Source: Candidatus Omnitrophota bacterium
GTDB lineage: Bacteria; Omnitrophota; Gorgyraeia; JACOVV01
Length of the DNA stretch: 5,678 bases
NCBI GenBank assembly: GCA_016177145.1
Contig: JACOVV010000128.1
Span: 1-5,678 of the forward strand
Reading direction: 5' to 3'
In this document: one piece after another, positions 1-5,131 of the stretch
Layout of the letters: each line of letters begins with the position of its first letter
Position numbering within the stretch: position 1 is the stretch's first letter
Program-made: the position numbers and the translations under genes
The notes under the pieces: model-generated
The model's input: the letters and a program-made list of their open reading frames with translations, nothing else
Databases searched by the model: none
What the model was told of the DNA's origin: nothing

Positions 1-747
1 AGCAAAAACTTCCTTTGGGAAAAAGGTTTTCAGTTTTTCTGTTTGACGCCGAAGAGCCGTCATCGGGTCCATTCGCTCTGGAGCAACGTGGATTGGCACC
101 AAATCTGGGATTCCAATTTCGGCGATCCCTACCGGATGGATAAACGAACTCCCGGCGTTGGAGAGCAGCAGCTCCATATGAACCCGCAGGCGGCGAAAGA
201 TTTGGGGATCAGCGATGGCGACTATGTCTACGTGGACGCCAATCCCGCGGACCGTCCCTACGTCGGCGCTAAACCAGAAGATCCTTTCTATAAGGTGGCG
301 CGGCTGATGCTCCGCGTGAAATATAATCCTGCCTATCCTTACAATATCATCATGATGAAACACGGCACTTATATCGCTACCGAAAAATCGGTCAAAGCGC
401 ACGAGACACGACCGGACAAACGGGCGCTCTCTGAAGGGGGAATGTACCAGGCCAATTTCCGTTACGGTTCCCAGCAGAGTGTGACGCGCAACTGGCTGAT
501 GGCGATGCACCAGACCGATACTCTTTTCCATAAGGCGAAGGTGTATATGTCATTTATCTTCGGCGGGGAGGCGGATAATCACGCCGTCAACACCGTCCCC
601 AAGGAGACGTTGGTGCGAGTCACGAAAGCGGAAGACGGGGGTCTTGGCGGGAAGGGGATATGGGCCCCCGCGACGACCGGATACACGCCCTCGGGTGAGA
701 ATGAGACGATGAAGAAATACTTAGAAGGAGGATTCGTGAATGCCTAA
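1..747 (+). CDS. narG/nxrA: Nar/Nxr-type molybdopterin oxidoreductase alpha subunit, C-terminal part (5' truncated)
   Basis: This is the catalytic subunit of a DMSO-reductase-superfamily enzyme that interconverts nitrate and nitrite at a Mo-bis-MGD centre. The frame is open from base 1, so the gene begins upstream; 248 codons are visible, ending at TAA 745-747. The TTG at 43 is internal and not a start. The segment matches the C-terminal molybdopterin-dinucleotide-binding domain: RHRVHSLW near the left edge, FGDPYRMDKRTPGVGE, MNPQAAKDLGISDGDYVYVD, then NFRYGSQQSVTRNWLM and a late TVPKETLVRVTKAEDGG. From memory these blocks are very close to Nitrospira NxrA, which also carries the 'HRVHS.W', 'FGDPYRMDKRTPGVGE' and 'TRNWLM.MHQTD' signatures. 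The N-terminal Tat signal, Fe-S ligand and Mo ligand are outside the window. The stop overlaps the next gene by 8 bases and the beta subunit follows, so a complex is certain. The direction of catalysis is not readable here. Confidence 0.9.
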   Translation, partial: SKNFLWEKGFQFFCLTPKSRHRVHSLWSNVDWHQIWDSNFGDPYRMDKRTPGVGEQQLHMNPQAAKDLGISDGDYVYVDANPADRPYVGAKPEDPFYKVARLMLRVKYNPAYPYNIIMMKHGTYIATEKSVKAHETRPDKRALSEGGMYQANFRYGSQQSVTRNWLMAMHQTDTLFHKAKVYMSFIFGGEADNHAVNTVPKETLVRVTKAEDGGLGGKGIWAPATTGYTPSGENETMKKYLEGGFVNA

Positions 748-1003
748 AGACGAATTCGACCCTGAAGACCCGATGGAGATGGTCGGTGTGGAACTCCCTG
801 GGCAAAGCGAGGAGCAATTAAGGGAGATGGCGCTTTGTTTTGCCGAGGAGTTTATTCGCAGCGGCTGGGACCAGGAAAAACTTTTCCAGATGTTTCGCGC
901 CCCGTTTTATCAAGGGCCCTATCTGGTCTGGAAACAGAAAGGGGATGAATTTGTGCGAGGGGTGATTCAAGATGCGATGAGACGCTGGCGGAGGAGTCCA
1001 TGA
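740..1003 (+). CDS. Small conserved accessory protein between alpha and beta subunits (87 aa, function unknown)
   Basis: The start ATG at 740 has a strong ribosome binding site (AAGGAGG, 725-731, 8-base spacing). The stop shares bases with the beta start in an ATGA overlap (1000-1003), so translation is probably coupled on both sides. The protein is soluble and lacks a signal peptide or membrane segment. The N-terminus is acidic (DEFDPEDPMEMVGVELPG), a helical, Glu-rich middle follows (about residues 22-40, with one Cys at 33), then a W/F/Y-rich part and a basic tail (RRWRRSP). The 'DFDPEDPMELVGV' type of opening is familiar to me from small unnamed proteins beside molybdoenzyme or Fe-S redox operons in uncultured bacteria; that is recollection, not a search. 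Its position argues for a role in assembly or stoichiometry of the alpha-beta complex, or a small extra subunit. It has no cofactor-binding motif. The gene call is firm; the function is unknown. Confidence 0.88.
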   Translation: MPKDEFDPEDPMEMVGVELPGQSEEQLREMALCFAEEFIRSGWDQEKLFQMFRAPFYQGPYLVWKQKGDEFVRGVIQDAMRRWRRSP

Positions 1004-2238
1004 AACAAGTGTACAATTGGCAGCTCAACCGGAAGATGAGTTATCCCCACGAGGAACATCATCCCGGCCGGCAATTTGTTTTTGTCTTCAATTTAAACCG
1101 CTGCATCGGCTGTCAGACCTGCACGATGGCGTGCAAGTCCACCTGGACTTTCTCCAAAGGGCAGGAGTATATGTGGTGGAACAACGTCGAGACCAAACCG
1201 TATGGAGGATACCCGCAGAATTGGGACGTCAAGATTTTAAAAATGTTGGAAGAAACGAACCGGGGCGGGCAGAAGTGGAACGGTCAGACGTTCACAGGAA
1301 AAACTATCTTTGAAGCGGCGGAGAAAAATATCGGATCGGTTCCTCAGCGCGTGCTTGGGTACCTTCCCACCGACGAAGAATGGCGGTTTCCAAATCTCTA
1401 CGAAGACAGTCCAATCCATAAGAACGGTGATCGAAACGCGTTTCACAAAGAAGGAACGCAGCTTCCAGAACATAAAACCTGGTTTTTCTATCTGGCGCGG
1501 CTCTGCAACCACTGCACGTATCCGGCGTGCCTGGCGGCTTGTCCGCGCAACGCGATTTACAAACGTCCCGAAGACGGCGTGGTGTTGGTGGACCAGAGCC
1601 GCTGCCGAGGGTATCGCAAATGCGTCGAGGCCTGCCCGTATAAAAAGACGATGTACCGTCCCAGCACTCGAGTGACGGAAAAATGTATCGCTTGTTATCC
1701 CCGTCTTGAGGGAAAAGATCCGGAGACCAAGGGAGAGCCGATGGAGACCCGCTGTATGGCTTCCTGTATCGGTCAGATTCGTCTGCAGGGATTGGTCAAG
1801 ATCGCCCCCGACGGCCAGTGGGTGGAGGACCGCTACCATCCCCTTTATTATCTGGTCAAGGTGGCTAAGGTCGCGCTTCCTTTATATCCGCAGTTTGGGA
1901 CCGAGCCGAACGGTTACTATATGCCCCCCCGATGGGTCCCCCGGAATTTCTTGAAGCAGATGTTCGGCCCCGGCGTGGATCAAGCGATTGACGCTTACCG
2001 CGTCCCCGATCGGGAATTGCTGGCGGTCTTGCAGCTTTTCCGAAAGACCAACCGGATTATTACTCGTTATGAAATCAAAGAAGGCCCCAAAGTCTATGAA
2101 ACTGAAATTGACGGAAAACCGTTTACGCTCTACAACGACACCGTGATCGCGTACAACGAACATGGAAAAGAGATTGTAAGAACACAGGTCGAGGAGCCCT
2201 TTTATGTCAGACCCAACATTCACCAGAACACGATCTGA
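1000..2238 (+). CDS. narH/nxrB: Nar/Nxr-type beta subunit, four-cluster iron-sulfur electron-transfer protein (412 aa)
   Basis: This subunit passes electrons between the Mo site of alpha and the membrane or soluble acceptor. The start ATG at 1000 follows GGAGGAG (990-996). Cysteine groups in order: C35-C38-C41-C45; C169-C172-C177-C181P; C202-Y205-C208-C212P; C229-C232 with C252-C256. Position 205 is Tyr where a fourth Cys would sit, the NarH-type signature of a [3Fe-4S] cluster, so three [4Fe-4S] plus one [3Fe-4S] are expected. There is no signal peptide, as expected for a subunit exported together with a Tat-tagged alpha. From memory it is strongly similar to Nitrospira NxrB throughout (VYNWQL.RKM at the start, KGQEYMWWNNVETKPYGGYP, GEPMETRCMA, MFGPGVD, RELLAVLQL). 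It is about 17 residues shorter, mainly around residues 92-102. Cys45 occupies a position that I recall as Asp in Nitrospira NxrB. The chaperone gene overlaps its 3' end by 35 bases. Family assignment is firm; nitrate reductase versus nitrite oxidoreductase is undecided. Confidence 0.95.
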   Translation: MKQVYNWQLNRKMSYPHEEHHPGRQFVFVFNLNRCIGCQTCTMACKSTWTFSKGQEYMWWNNVETKPYGGYPQNWDVKILKMLEETNRGGQKWNGQTFTGKTIFEAAEKNIGSVPQRVLGYLPTDEEWRFPNLYEDSPIHKNGDRNAFHKEGTQLPEHKTWFFYLARLCNHCTYPACLAACPRNAIYKRPEDGVVLVDQSRCRGYRKCVEACPYKKTMYRPSTRVTEKCIACYPRLEGKDPETKGEPMETRCMASCIGQIRLQGLVKIAPDGQWVEDRYHPLYYLVKVAKVALPLYPQFGTEPNGYYMPPRWVPRNFLKQMFGPGVDQAIDAYRVPDRELLAVLQLFRKTNRIITRYEIKEGPKVYETEIDGKPFTLYNDTVIAYNEHGKEIVRTQVEEPFYVRPNIHQNTI

Positions 2239-2842
2239 TCTTTATCGGGAATTATCGGCGCTTTTGAGGCATCCGAGCCAAATCGCGAAGGGGACTGTCC
2301 CCGAAAGGGGACTGTCCCCAACTGCGTTAAAAAAATGGATCTCCCAATACGAAAATAGCTTAGGCCACACAGCCCACGCGAAAGTCCCCGCCTATGAATA
2401 AGAGTACGGAGAAGAACACAGCTATCGCCAGCCCCAGCAACTGGCCGACATCACCGCTTTCTATACCGCTTTTGGACTGCGGCTGGACCCTTTGATTCAC
2501 GAGCGGGCCGATCATATCACGGTGGAGTGTGAGTTCATGCACTTTTTGATCTACAAAGAAGTGTACGCGTTAGAGCATGACGGAGAAGAGAAAGCGCTTC
2601 TTTGCCGCCAGGCCGCTTCTCGATTTCTCTCAGAGCACCTGGGAAGATGGATGCCGGCGTTTAGCGCCCGGCTGGCCAAACAGGCCGGAGGAGGAATTTT
2701 AAAGGAGATTGCCGAGCGGGCGCTCTCGTTTATCACCGAAGAGTGTCAGCGGTTAGGAATTCAACCCGGCCCCACTAATTTACCGATTCGGGTGATCCAG
2801 CATGAACAAGAAACTGACTGTGGTTCCTGCTCTTTACGTTGA
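2204..2842 (+). pseudogene. TorD/NarJ-like molybdoenzyme assembly chaperone, interrupted by an in-frame TAA
   Basis: TorD/NarJ-family chaperones bind the immature catalytic subunit and support cofactor insertion before Tat export. The start ATG at 2204 overlaps the beta gene by 35 bases and follows GAGGAG (2191-2196). One frame runs to 2842 (about 211 residues, usual family size) but is cut by TAA at 2399-2401. Homology-like sequence continues in the same frame on both sides: RSDLYRELSALLRHPSQ near the N-terminus, then PAYE-stop-EYGEEH, QQLADITAFYTAFGL, HITVECEFMHFLIYKEVYALE, and a C-terminal DCGSCSLR. The 'PPYE.EYG...QELADI..FYRAFG' pattern is what I recall for chaperones of this enzyme group, and the stop sits inside it. 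A 30-base palindromic element (2290-2319) encodes GTVPERGLSP just after the first helix, where family sequence would be expected. A 64-residue N-terminal fragment would not be functional. An ATG at 2537 could restart a 101-residue C-terminal piece. A sequencing or assembly error is an alternative to true decay. Confidence 0.8.
2290..2319. repeat. Palindromic mini-element: two tandem GGGGACTGTCCCC units, able to fold as a GAAA-capped hairpin
   Basis: Two identical 13-base units (2290-2302 and 2307-2319) are separated by GAAA. Each unit has complementary 6-base arms (GGGGAC and GTCCCC) around one T. The two units also pair with each other, giving a 13-bp stem with a single central T-T mismatch, closed by C-GAAA-G, a GNRA-type tetraloop. 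The element lies inside the chaperone reading frame and keeps it open. I recall this kind of GGGGAC/GTCCCC palindrome as a dispersed repeat in uncultured Nitrospirota and related genomes, probably of the REP type mobilised by a Y1 (RAYT) transposase; no such transposase is in this window. Confidence 0.82.
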
Positions 2843-3428
2843 TCCGTTATTGACGGAGGAAGTCGTTTTTTTAGCAGAGCGGGGTCAAGTTTTGACCCCA
2901 TCTCCCTTTCACCAGGAGAGGGAGATGATTTACCAGAATTTCCCGTCCCGAGAAAGAGAAGGAGTGTTTCAAGAGTTTTATGAGAGATGGTTTGAAACAT
3001 TGGGGTTTCGTGGTTTCATCGAACAAATTCTTACGGAATTTCCACATCTTGCCGATCCGTCCGTAACGGTGCTCCTGCGGCGCGCCTCAAGCCGGCAAGA
3101 GGAGCGAGGGCAGTTATATAAGGAAGGGAACGACAAAAGAATCGTTATCGGGCTCCAACCTGCGCATGTCCTTGACCACCAGTGGCTGGAGCATTTTCTC
3201 CATACGGAACTCATGTTGCTATCGGATATTCTGGACCCGGCTTTTCAGTATTCTCCCGATCCCGATTTTGGCGGGGCGTCGGAGGTAGAAAATAGTTTAA
3301 TACGTGAACGGTTTTGCTTGTTGTGGGAAGCGTATGTGCGGGCAAGACTCCAACAGAAAGAGATAAAACAGAATTACACACAGCAAGATCTCATTGGGTT
3401 TGCTCGAAATGGAAAAAACGTCCTCTAG
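2802..3428 (+). CDS. Uncharacterised operon protein (208 aa), possible degenerate zincin-like fold
   Basis: The ATG at 2802 overlaps the chaperone end by 41 bases, with a modest GGTGAT (2791-2796) as ribosome binding site. The stop at 3428 overlaps the next gene by 20 bases. There is no signal peptide, membrane helix or cysteine motif for a cluster. Near the N-terminus, residues 27-42 (RGQVLTPSPFHQEREM) are encoded by two abutting palindromes. The body is mostly helical: EFYERWFETLGFRGFIEQIL (residues about 62-81), then HFLHTELMLLSDILDPAFQYSP (about 129-150, positions approximate), and a charged C-terminal helix. I have a memory of relatives in molybdoenzyme operons reading 'LRHELLH..DMLDPAFGY', which would carry a zincin-like HExxH. 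Here the corresponding stretch is TELML, lacking both histidines, so it would be catalytically dead. That comparison is unverified. The context suggests a maturation or regulatory role for the oxidoreductase. The gene call is good; the function is unknown. Confidence 0.8.
   Translation: MNKKLTVVPALYVDPLLTEEVVFLAERGQVLTPSPFHQEREMIYQNFPSREREGVFQEFYERWFETLGFRGFIEQILTEFPHLADPSVTVLLRRASSRQEERGQLYKEGNDKRIVIGLQPAHVLDHQWLEHFLHTELMLLSDILDPAFQYSPDPDFGGASEVENSLIRERFCLLWEAYVRARLQQKEIKQNYTQQDLIGFARNGKNVL
2881..2899. repeat. Perfect palindromic repeat GGGGTCAA-GTT-TTGACCCC
   Basis: The two 8-base arms (2881-2888 and 2892-2899) are perfectly complementary around a 3-base centre. It lies inside the coding region of the unrecognised 208-residue protein and reads in frame as RGQVLTP. 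Like the GGGGACTGTCCCC units 580 bases upstream it starts with GGGG and ends with CCCC, which suggests a related class of dispersed element. The next palindrome begins on its last base. Confidence 0.8.
2899..2927. repeat. 12-bp inverted repeat CATCTCCCTTTC / GAGAGGGAGATG
   Basis: The left arm (2899-2910) and right arm (2916-2927) pair over 12 positions with one G-T wobble and leave a 5-base loop (ACCAG). The core CTCCCT...AGGGAG resembles the widespread 'CCCTCTCCC...GGGAGAGGG' REP-like palindromes of Gram-negative genomes (from memory). It is translated in frame as SPFHQEREM within the 208-residue protein, directly after another palindrome, so the pair may be one composite 47-base insertion. 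Confidence 0.75.
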
Positions 3429-3723
3429 ACGGGAATTCCTGAAAACGTTTCCTTATCAGATGCTGAAGAGCGTCCGCTCGGTGATCCAGGGAGAAAAATT
3501 GCCTCAAACCGCGCGGATTCATATCGCGCGCTGCCTCGCTTGGCATGGGATGAATTGCCAATTCTGCTATCTCGCCTGCCCCCTTCGAGAGCAAGCCATC
3601 CAAATCCACGATCAGAAGCCGGTCATCATCGCTTCAAGCTGTGACGGATGCGGTTTCTGTCAGCAGGCCTGCCAGACGGTCAACGATCTCATTGCAATCG
3701 AAATGGTCCAGAAAGAGGGATGA
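3409..3723 (+). CDS. Small NapF-like ferredoxin with two [4Fe-4S] motifs (104 aa)
   Basis: This is a probable electron-transfer or maturation ferredoxin. Cysteines form C42-x7-C50-x2-C53-x3-C57P and C78-x2-C81-x2-C84-x3-C88. The first group, CLAWHGMNCQFCYLACP, has the widened first spacing that I associate with the last cluster of NapF-type proteins (CLA..G..C..C...C), a family that in enterobacteria helps mature the periplasmic nitrate reductase. The N-terminus SSRREFLK matches the Tat consensus SRRxFLK. The following residues (TFPYQMLKSVRSVIQGEK) are polar and charged rather than hydrophobic, so a real export signal is doubtful. I chose ATG 3409 over TTG 3394 because it puts the Tat-like motif at the very N-terminus; neither has a strong ribosome binding site. 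It overlaps the preceding gene by 20 bases and is the last gene of the tightly packed unit. Family confidence is moderate to good; the location in the cell is uncertain. Confidence 0.83.
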   Translation: MEKTSSRREFLKTFPYQMLKSVRSVIQGEKLPQTARIHIARCLAWHGMNCQFCYLACPLREQAIQIHDQKPVIIASSCDGCGFCQQACQTVNDLIAIEMVQKEG

Positions 3724-3770
3724 ATTATAATTACGGTAAGCTAAAATTTTTTCGCTAGGTATGATTGATG

Positions 3771-3793
3771 TCATGGTCATCTCTCACCCATGA
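3771..3793. promoter_or_regulatory. Inverted repeat TCATGG-N11-CCATGA upstream of the porin
   Basis: Perfect 6-base arms (3771-3776 and 3788-3793) are separated by 11 bases. It lies in the only real gap between genes and directly precedes a second dyad. It overlaps the candidate -35 box, so it could be a binding site for a dimeric regulator. No known consensus was recognised, and an arm of 6 bases can arise by chance. Confidence 0.35.
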
Positions 3794-3803
3794 ATGTTAT
3801 GAT
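3774..3803 (+). promoter_or_regulatory. Candidate sigma70-type promoter for the porin
   Basis: TGGTCA (3774-3779) and TATGAT (3798-3803) have 4/6 and 5/6 matches to TTGACA and TATAAT and 18-base spacing. The predicted start near 3810 would give a leader of about 60 bases before the porin ATG at 3869. The AT-rich gap following six overlapping genes makes a separate promoter here plausible, but read-through from the upstream operon is also possible because no convincing terminator was found. Confidence 0.4.
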
Positions 3804-3814
3804 TTCACTCATAA
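3797..3814. promoter_or_regulatory. CRP/FNR-family-like dyad TTATGA-N6-TCATAA
   Basis: Perfect 6-base arms with a 6-base centre share the TGA-N6-TCA core of CRP sites (TGTGA-N6-TCACA) and FNR sites (TTGAT-N4-ATCAA). It overlaps the candidate -10 box, a position expected for repression of that promoter. CRP/FNR-type regulators commonly control nitrate and nitrite respiration genes, so the location is sensible, but the half-sites match neither consensus fully. Confidence 0.42.
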
Positions 3815-3854
3815 TTTTGGAGACTAGAGATTAACGCGCAGATGAATTTTACGC

Positions 3855-3861
3855 GAGGAGG
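3855..3861 (+). promoter_or_regulatory. Strong ribosome binding site that fixes the porin start
   Basis: GAGGAGG lies 7 bases before ATG 3869. The upstream in-frame ATG at 3842 has no comparable site, and starting there would place nine extra residues ahead of an otherwise ordinary signal peptide. ATG 3869 is therefore preferred. Confidence 0.75.
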
Positions 3862-3868
3862 CATTCTC

Positions 3869-5113
3869 ATGGTGACGATAAAAAACAGAATTTGGATTTT
3901 GTTTGTTTTTGTCATGGTATTTTTCATTTCAACTTTGCCCGCCTTGGCCCAGCGGGATCCGCTGGTTCAACTCTTGATTAAAAAGGGAATTATCACCGAG
4001 CAGGAGATTGCCCAGATGGAGAAAGAACTGGCGCAAACTCCCGGAAAGGAAGAGGCGCCGCGGGTTGATTTAGCCAAAGCTGCTTCCAAACTGAAAATTA
4101 AAGGGCGCGCCGCTCTGGGATATTTTGATTCAGGGGAATCCGGCTCGTATCCTTCCGGTTCCTTTGAAGTCCCCGAAGCGAAGATTCAATTCGGCTTTGA
4201 ACCGGACAAATACAATACCTTTATTCTCCGCGCCAACCTCAATAATGCCGTTTTCAATAACCTGGACTACTTTTATTTGGATTCCAAGGATTTTCTCCCT
4301 TTCCTCGAAGACAAGCCGGTAAAACTTTCTTCCAGGATAGGACGTTTCAAACTGGATTTGGGAGAAGAGACTTGGTCTAACAATTCTGTTGAAGGGGCTC
4401 TGATCTCCAATTCGGCCGCGAATACTTCTGGAAGCGACGAAGGAATTCAAATTGGCCTCAATATTGGCGACAAGAAACGACCTCTCAAGGTAACGGGGGC
4501 GATCACCAATGGCGTGACCGGCGTCGGGTCGGATACCACAGGACCCAAGGCGTTCACGGGAAAAATAGCGTATCGTTTCTCTGATCCCTTCTATGTGAGT
4601 ACCAGCTACCACCATTCGGGTGATCTAAAGGCCTCTAACTCCGAAGCGAGTATCGGAGGACTTGTCAGCCGTCCGACCAATGCCCTGAAATGGGATCGGC
4701 AGGTCTGGGAGATTGACGCGCGCTATGATTTGGAACCTGGTAAAACGATAGATCCACCCGCTTATACCGATAGTCTGGCTTATCTAAGACTCGCTTATGG
4801 CCAGTTCTACGACAACGCGCAGCCGGTGGCGGATCGAGACGGCAATTACGGTTTTGTTGAGGGGCTTTGGAACATTACCGACAAAATTTATGCCGCCCAT
4901 CGGAGCAGTTTCATCGATTTGGATGGCGATACGACCGCCGCGTTCAACAGCGTCACTGCCAACAAATATACACGTTATTCATTCGGATTGGGATATCGTC
5001 TCACCGATGCCACATTATTAAAGACAGAGTATTCGATCAATCGAGCCGGTAAAGCGACGACGGGCGATCCCAACGACGATCAATTCGCGACAGTGATCTC
5101 GGCGACGTTTTAA
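3869..5113 (+). CDS. Outer-membrane beta-barrel porin (414 aa)
   Basis: This is a probable outer-membrane channel for anions such as nitrate, nitrite or phosphate; the substrate is inferred from context only. From ATG 3869 it has a Sec signal peptide: basic K5/R7, a hydrophobic core at residues 8-22, and LPALA-Q with cleavage likely after A27. The mature N-terminus carries a short helical segment, DPLVQLLIKKGIITEQEIAQ and on to about residue 56, a feature I recall from OprO/OprP-like phosphate-selective porins. The rest alternates aromatic and polar residues as in amphipathic beta-strands (LKIKGRAALGYFDSG, YNTFILRANLN, SSRIGRFKLDLGEETWS, RYSFGLGYRLTDATLLKTEY). It ends in ATVISATF with terminal Phe414, the usual Bam-recognition ending. 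It lies 145 bases after the ferredoxin gene and 18 bases before the next Fe-S gene. The porin call is firm; the specificity is open. Confidence 0.88.
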   Translation: MVTIKNRIWILFVFVMVFFISTLPALAQRDPLVQLLIKKGIITEQEIAQMEKELAQTPGKEEAPRVDLAKAASKLKIKGRAALGYFDSGESGSYPSGSFEVPEAKIQFGFEPDKYNTFILRANLNNAVFNNLDYFYLDSKDFLPFLEDKPVKLSSRIGRFKLDLGEETWSNNSVEGALISNSAANTSGSDEGIQIGLNIGDKKRPLKVTGAITNGVTGVGSDTTGPKAFTGKIAYRFSDPFYVSTSYHHSGDLKASNSEASIGGLVSRPTNALKWDRQVWEIDARYDLEPGKTIDPPAYTDSLAYLRLAYGQFYDNAQPVADRDGNYGFVEGLWNITDKIYAAHRSSFIDLDGDTTAAFNSVTANKYTRYSFGLGYRLTDATLLKTEYSINRAGKATTGDPNDDQFATVISATF

Positions 5114-5131
5114 AAGGGGAGAAAACTAATC

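Noticed and set aside
1237..1839. 200-codon open frame on the minus strand across the beta subunit
   Set aside because: It lies wholly inside a clearly coding, cysteine-motif-rich gene and its translation shows no recognisable domain; it is a shadow of the beta gene.
2399..2401. Recoding of the chaperone stop as selenocysteine or pyrrolysine
   Set aside because: The codon is TAA, whereas selenocysteine uses TGA and pyrrolysine TAG. The nearby palindrome lies upstream and does not resemble a SECIS element.
2290..2927. CRISPR array
   Set aside because: The repeats are two 13-base units in direct tandem and two unlike palindromes; there are no regular spacers or leader.
3724..3760. Rho-independent terminator after the small ferredoxin
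   Set aside because: There is a T-run at 3747-3752, but it is not preceded by a GC-rich stem; only weak AT pairing around AAAATTTT is present.
3765..3803. TTGATG (3765-3770) as -35 box paired with TATGAT
   Set aside because: The 27-base spacing is too long for a sigma70 promoter; TGGTCA with 18-base spacing is the better partner.
3842..3868. Upstream ATG at 3842 as the porin start
   Set aside because: It lacks a convincing ribosome binding site, while ATG 3869 has GAGGAGG at ideal distance and gives a standard signal peptide.
4130..4615. 161-codon open frame on the minus strand across the porin
   Set aside because: It is antisense to a well-supported porin, lacks a recognisable domain and has no operon context.
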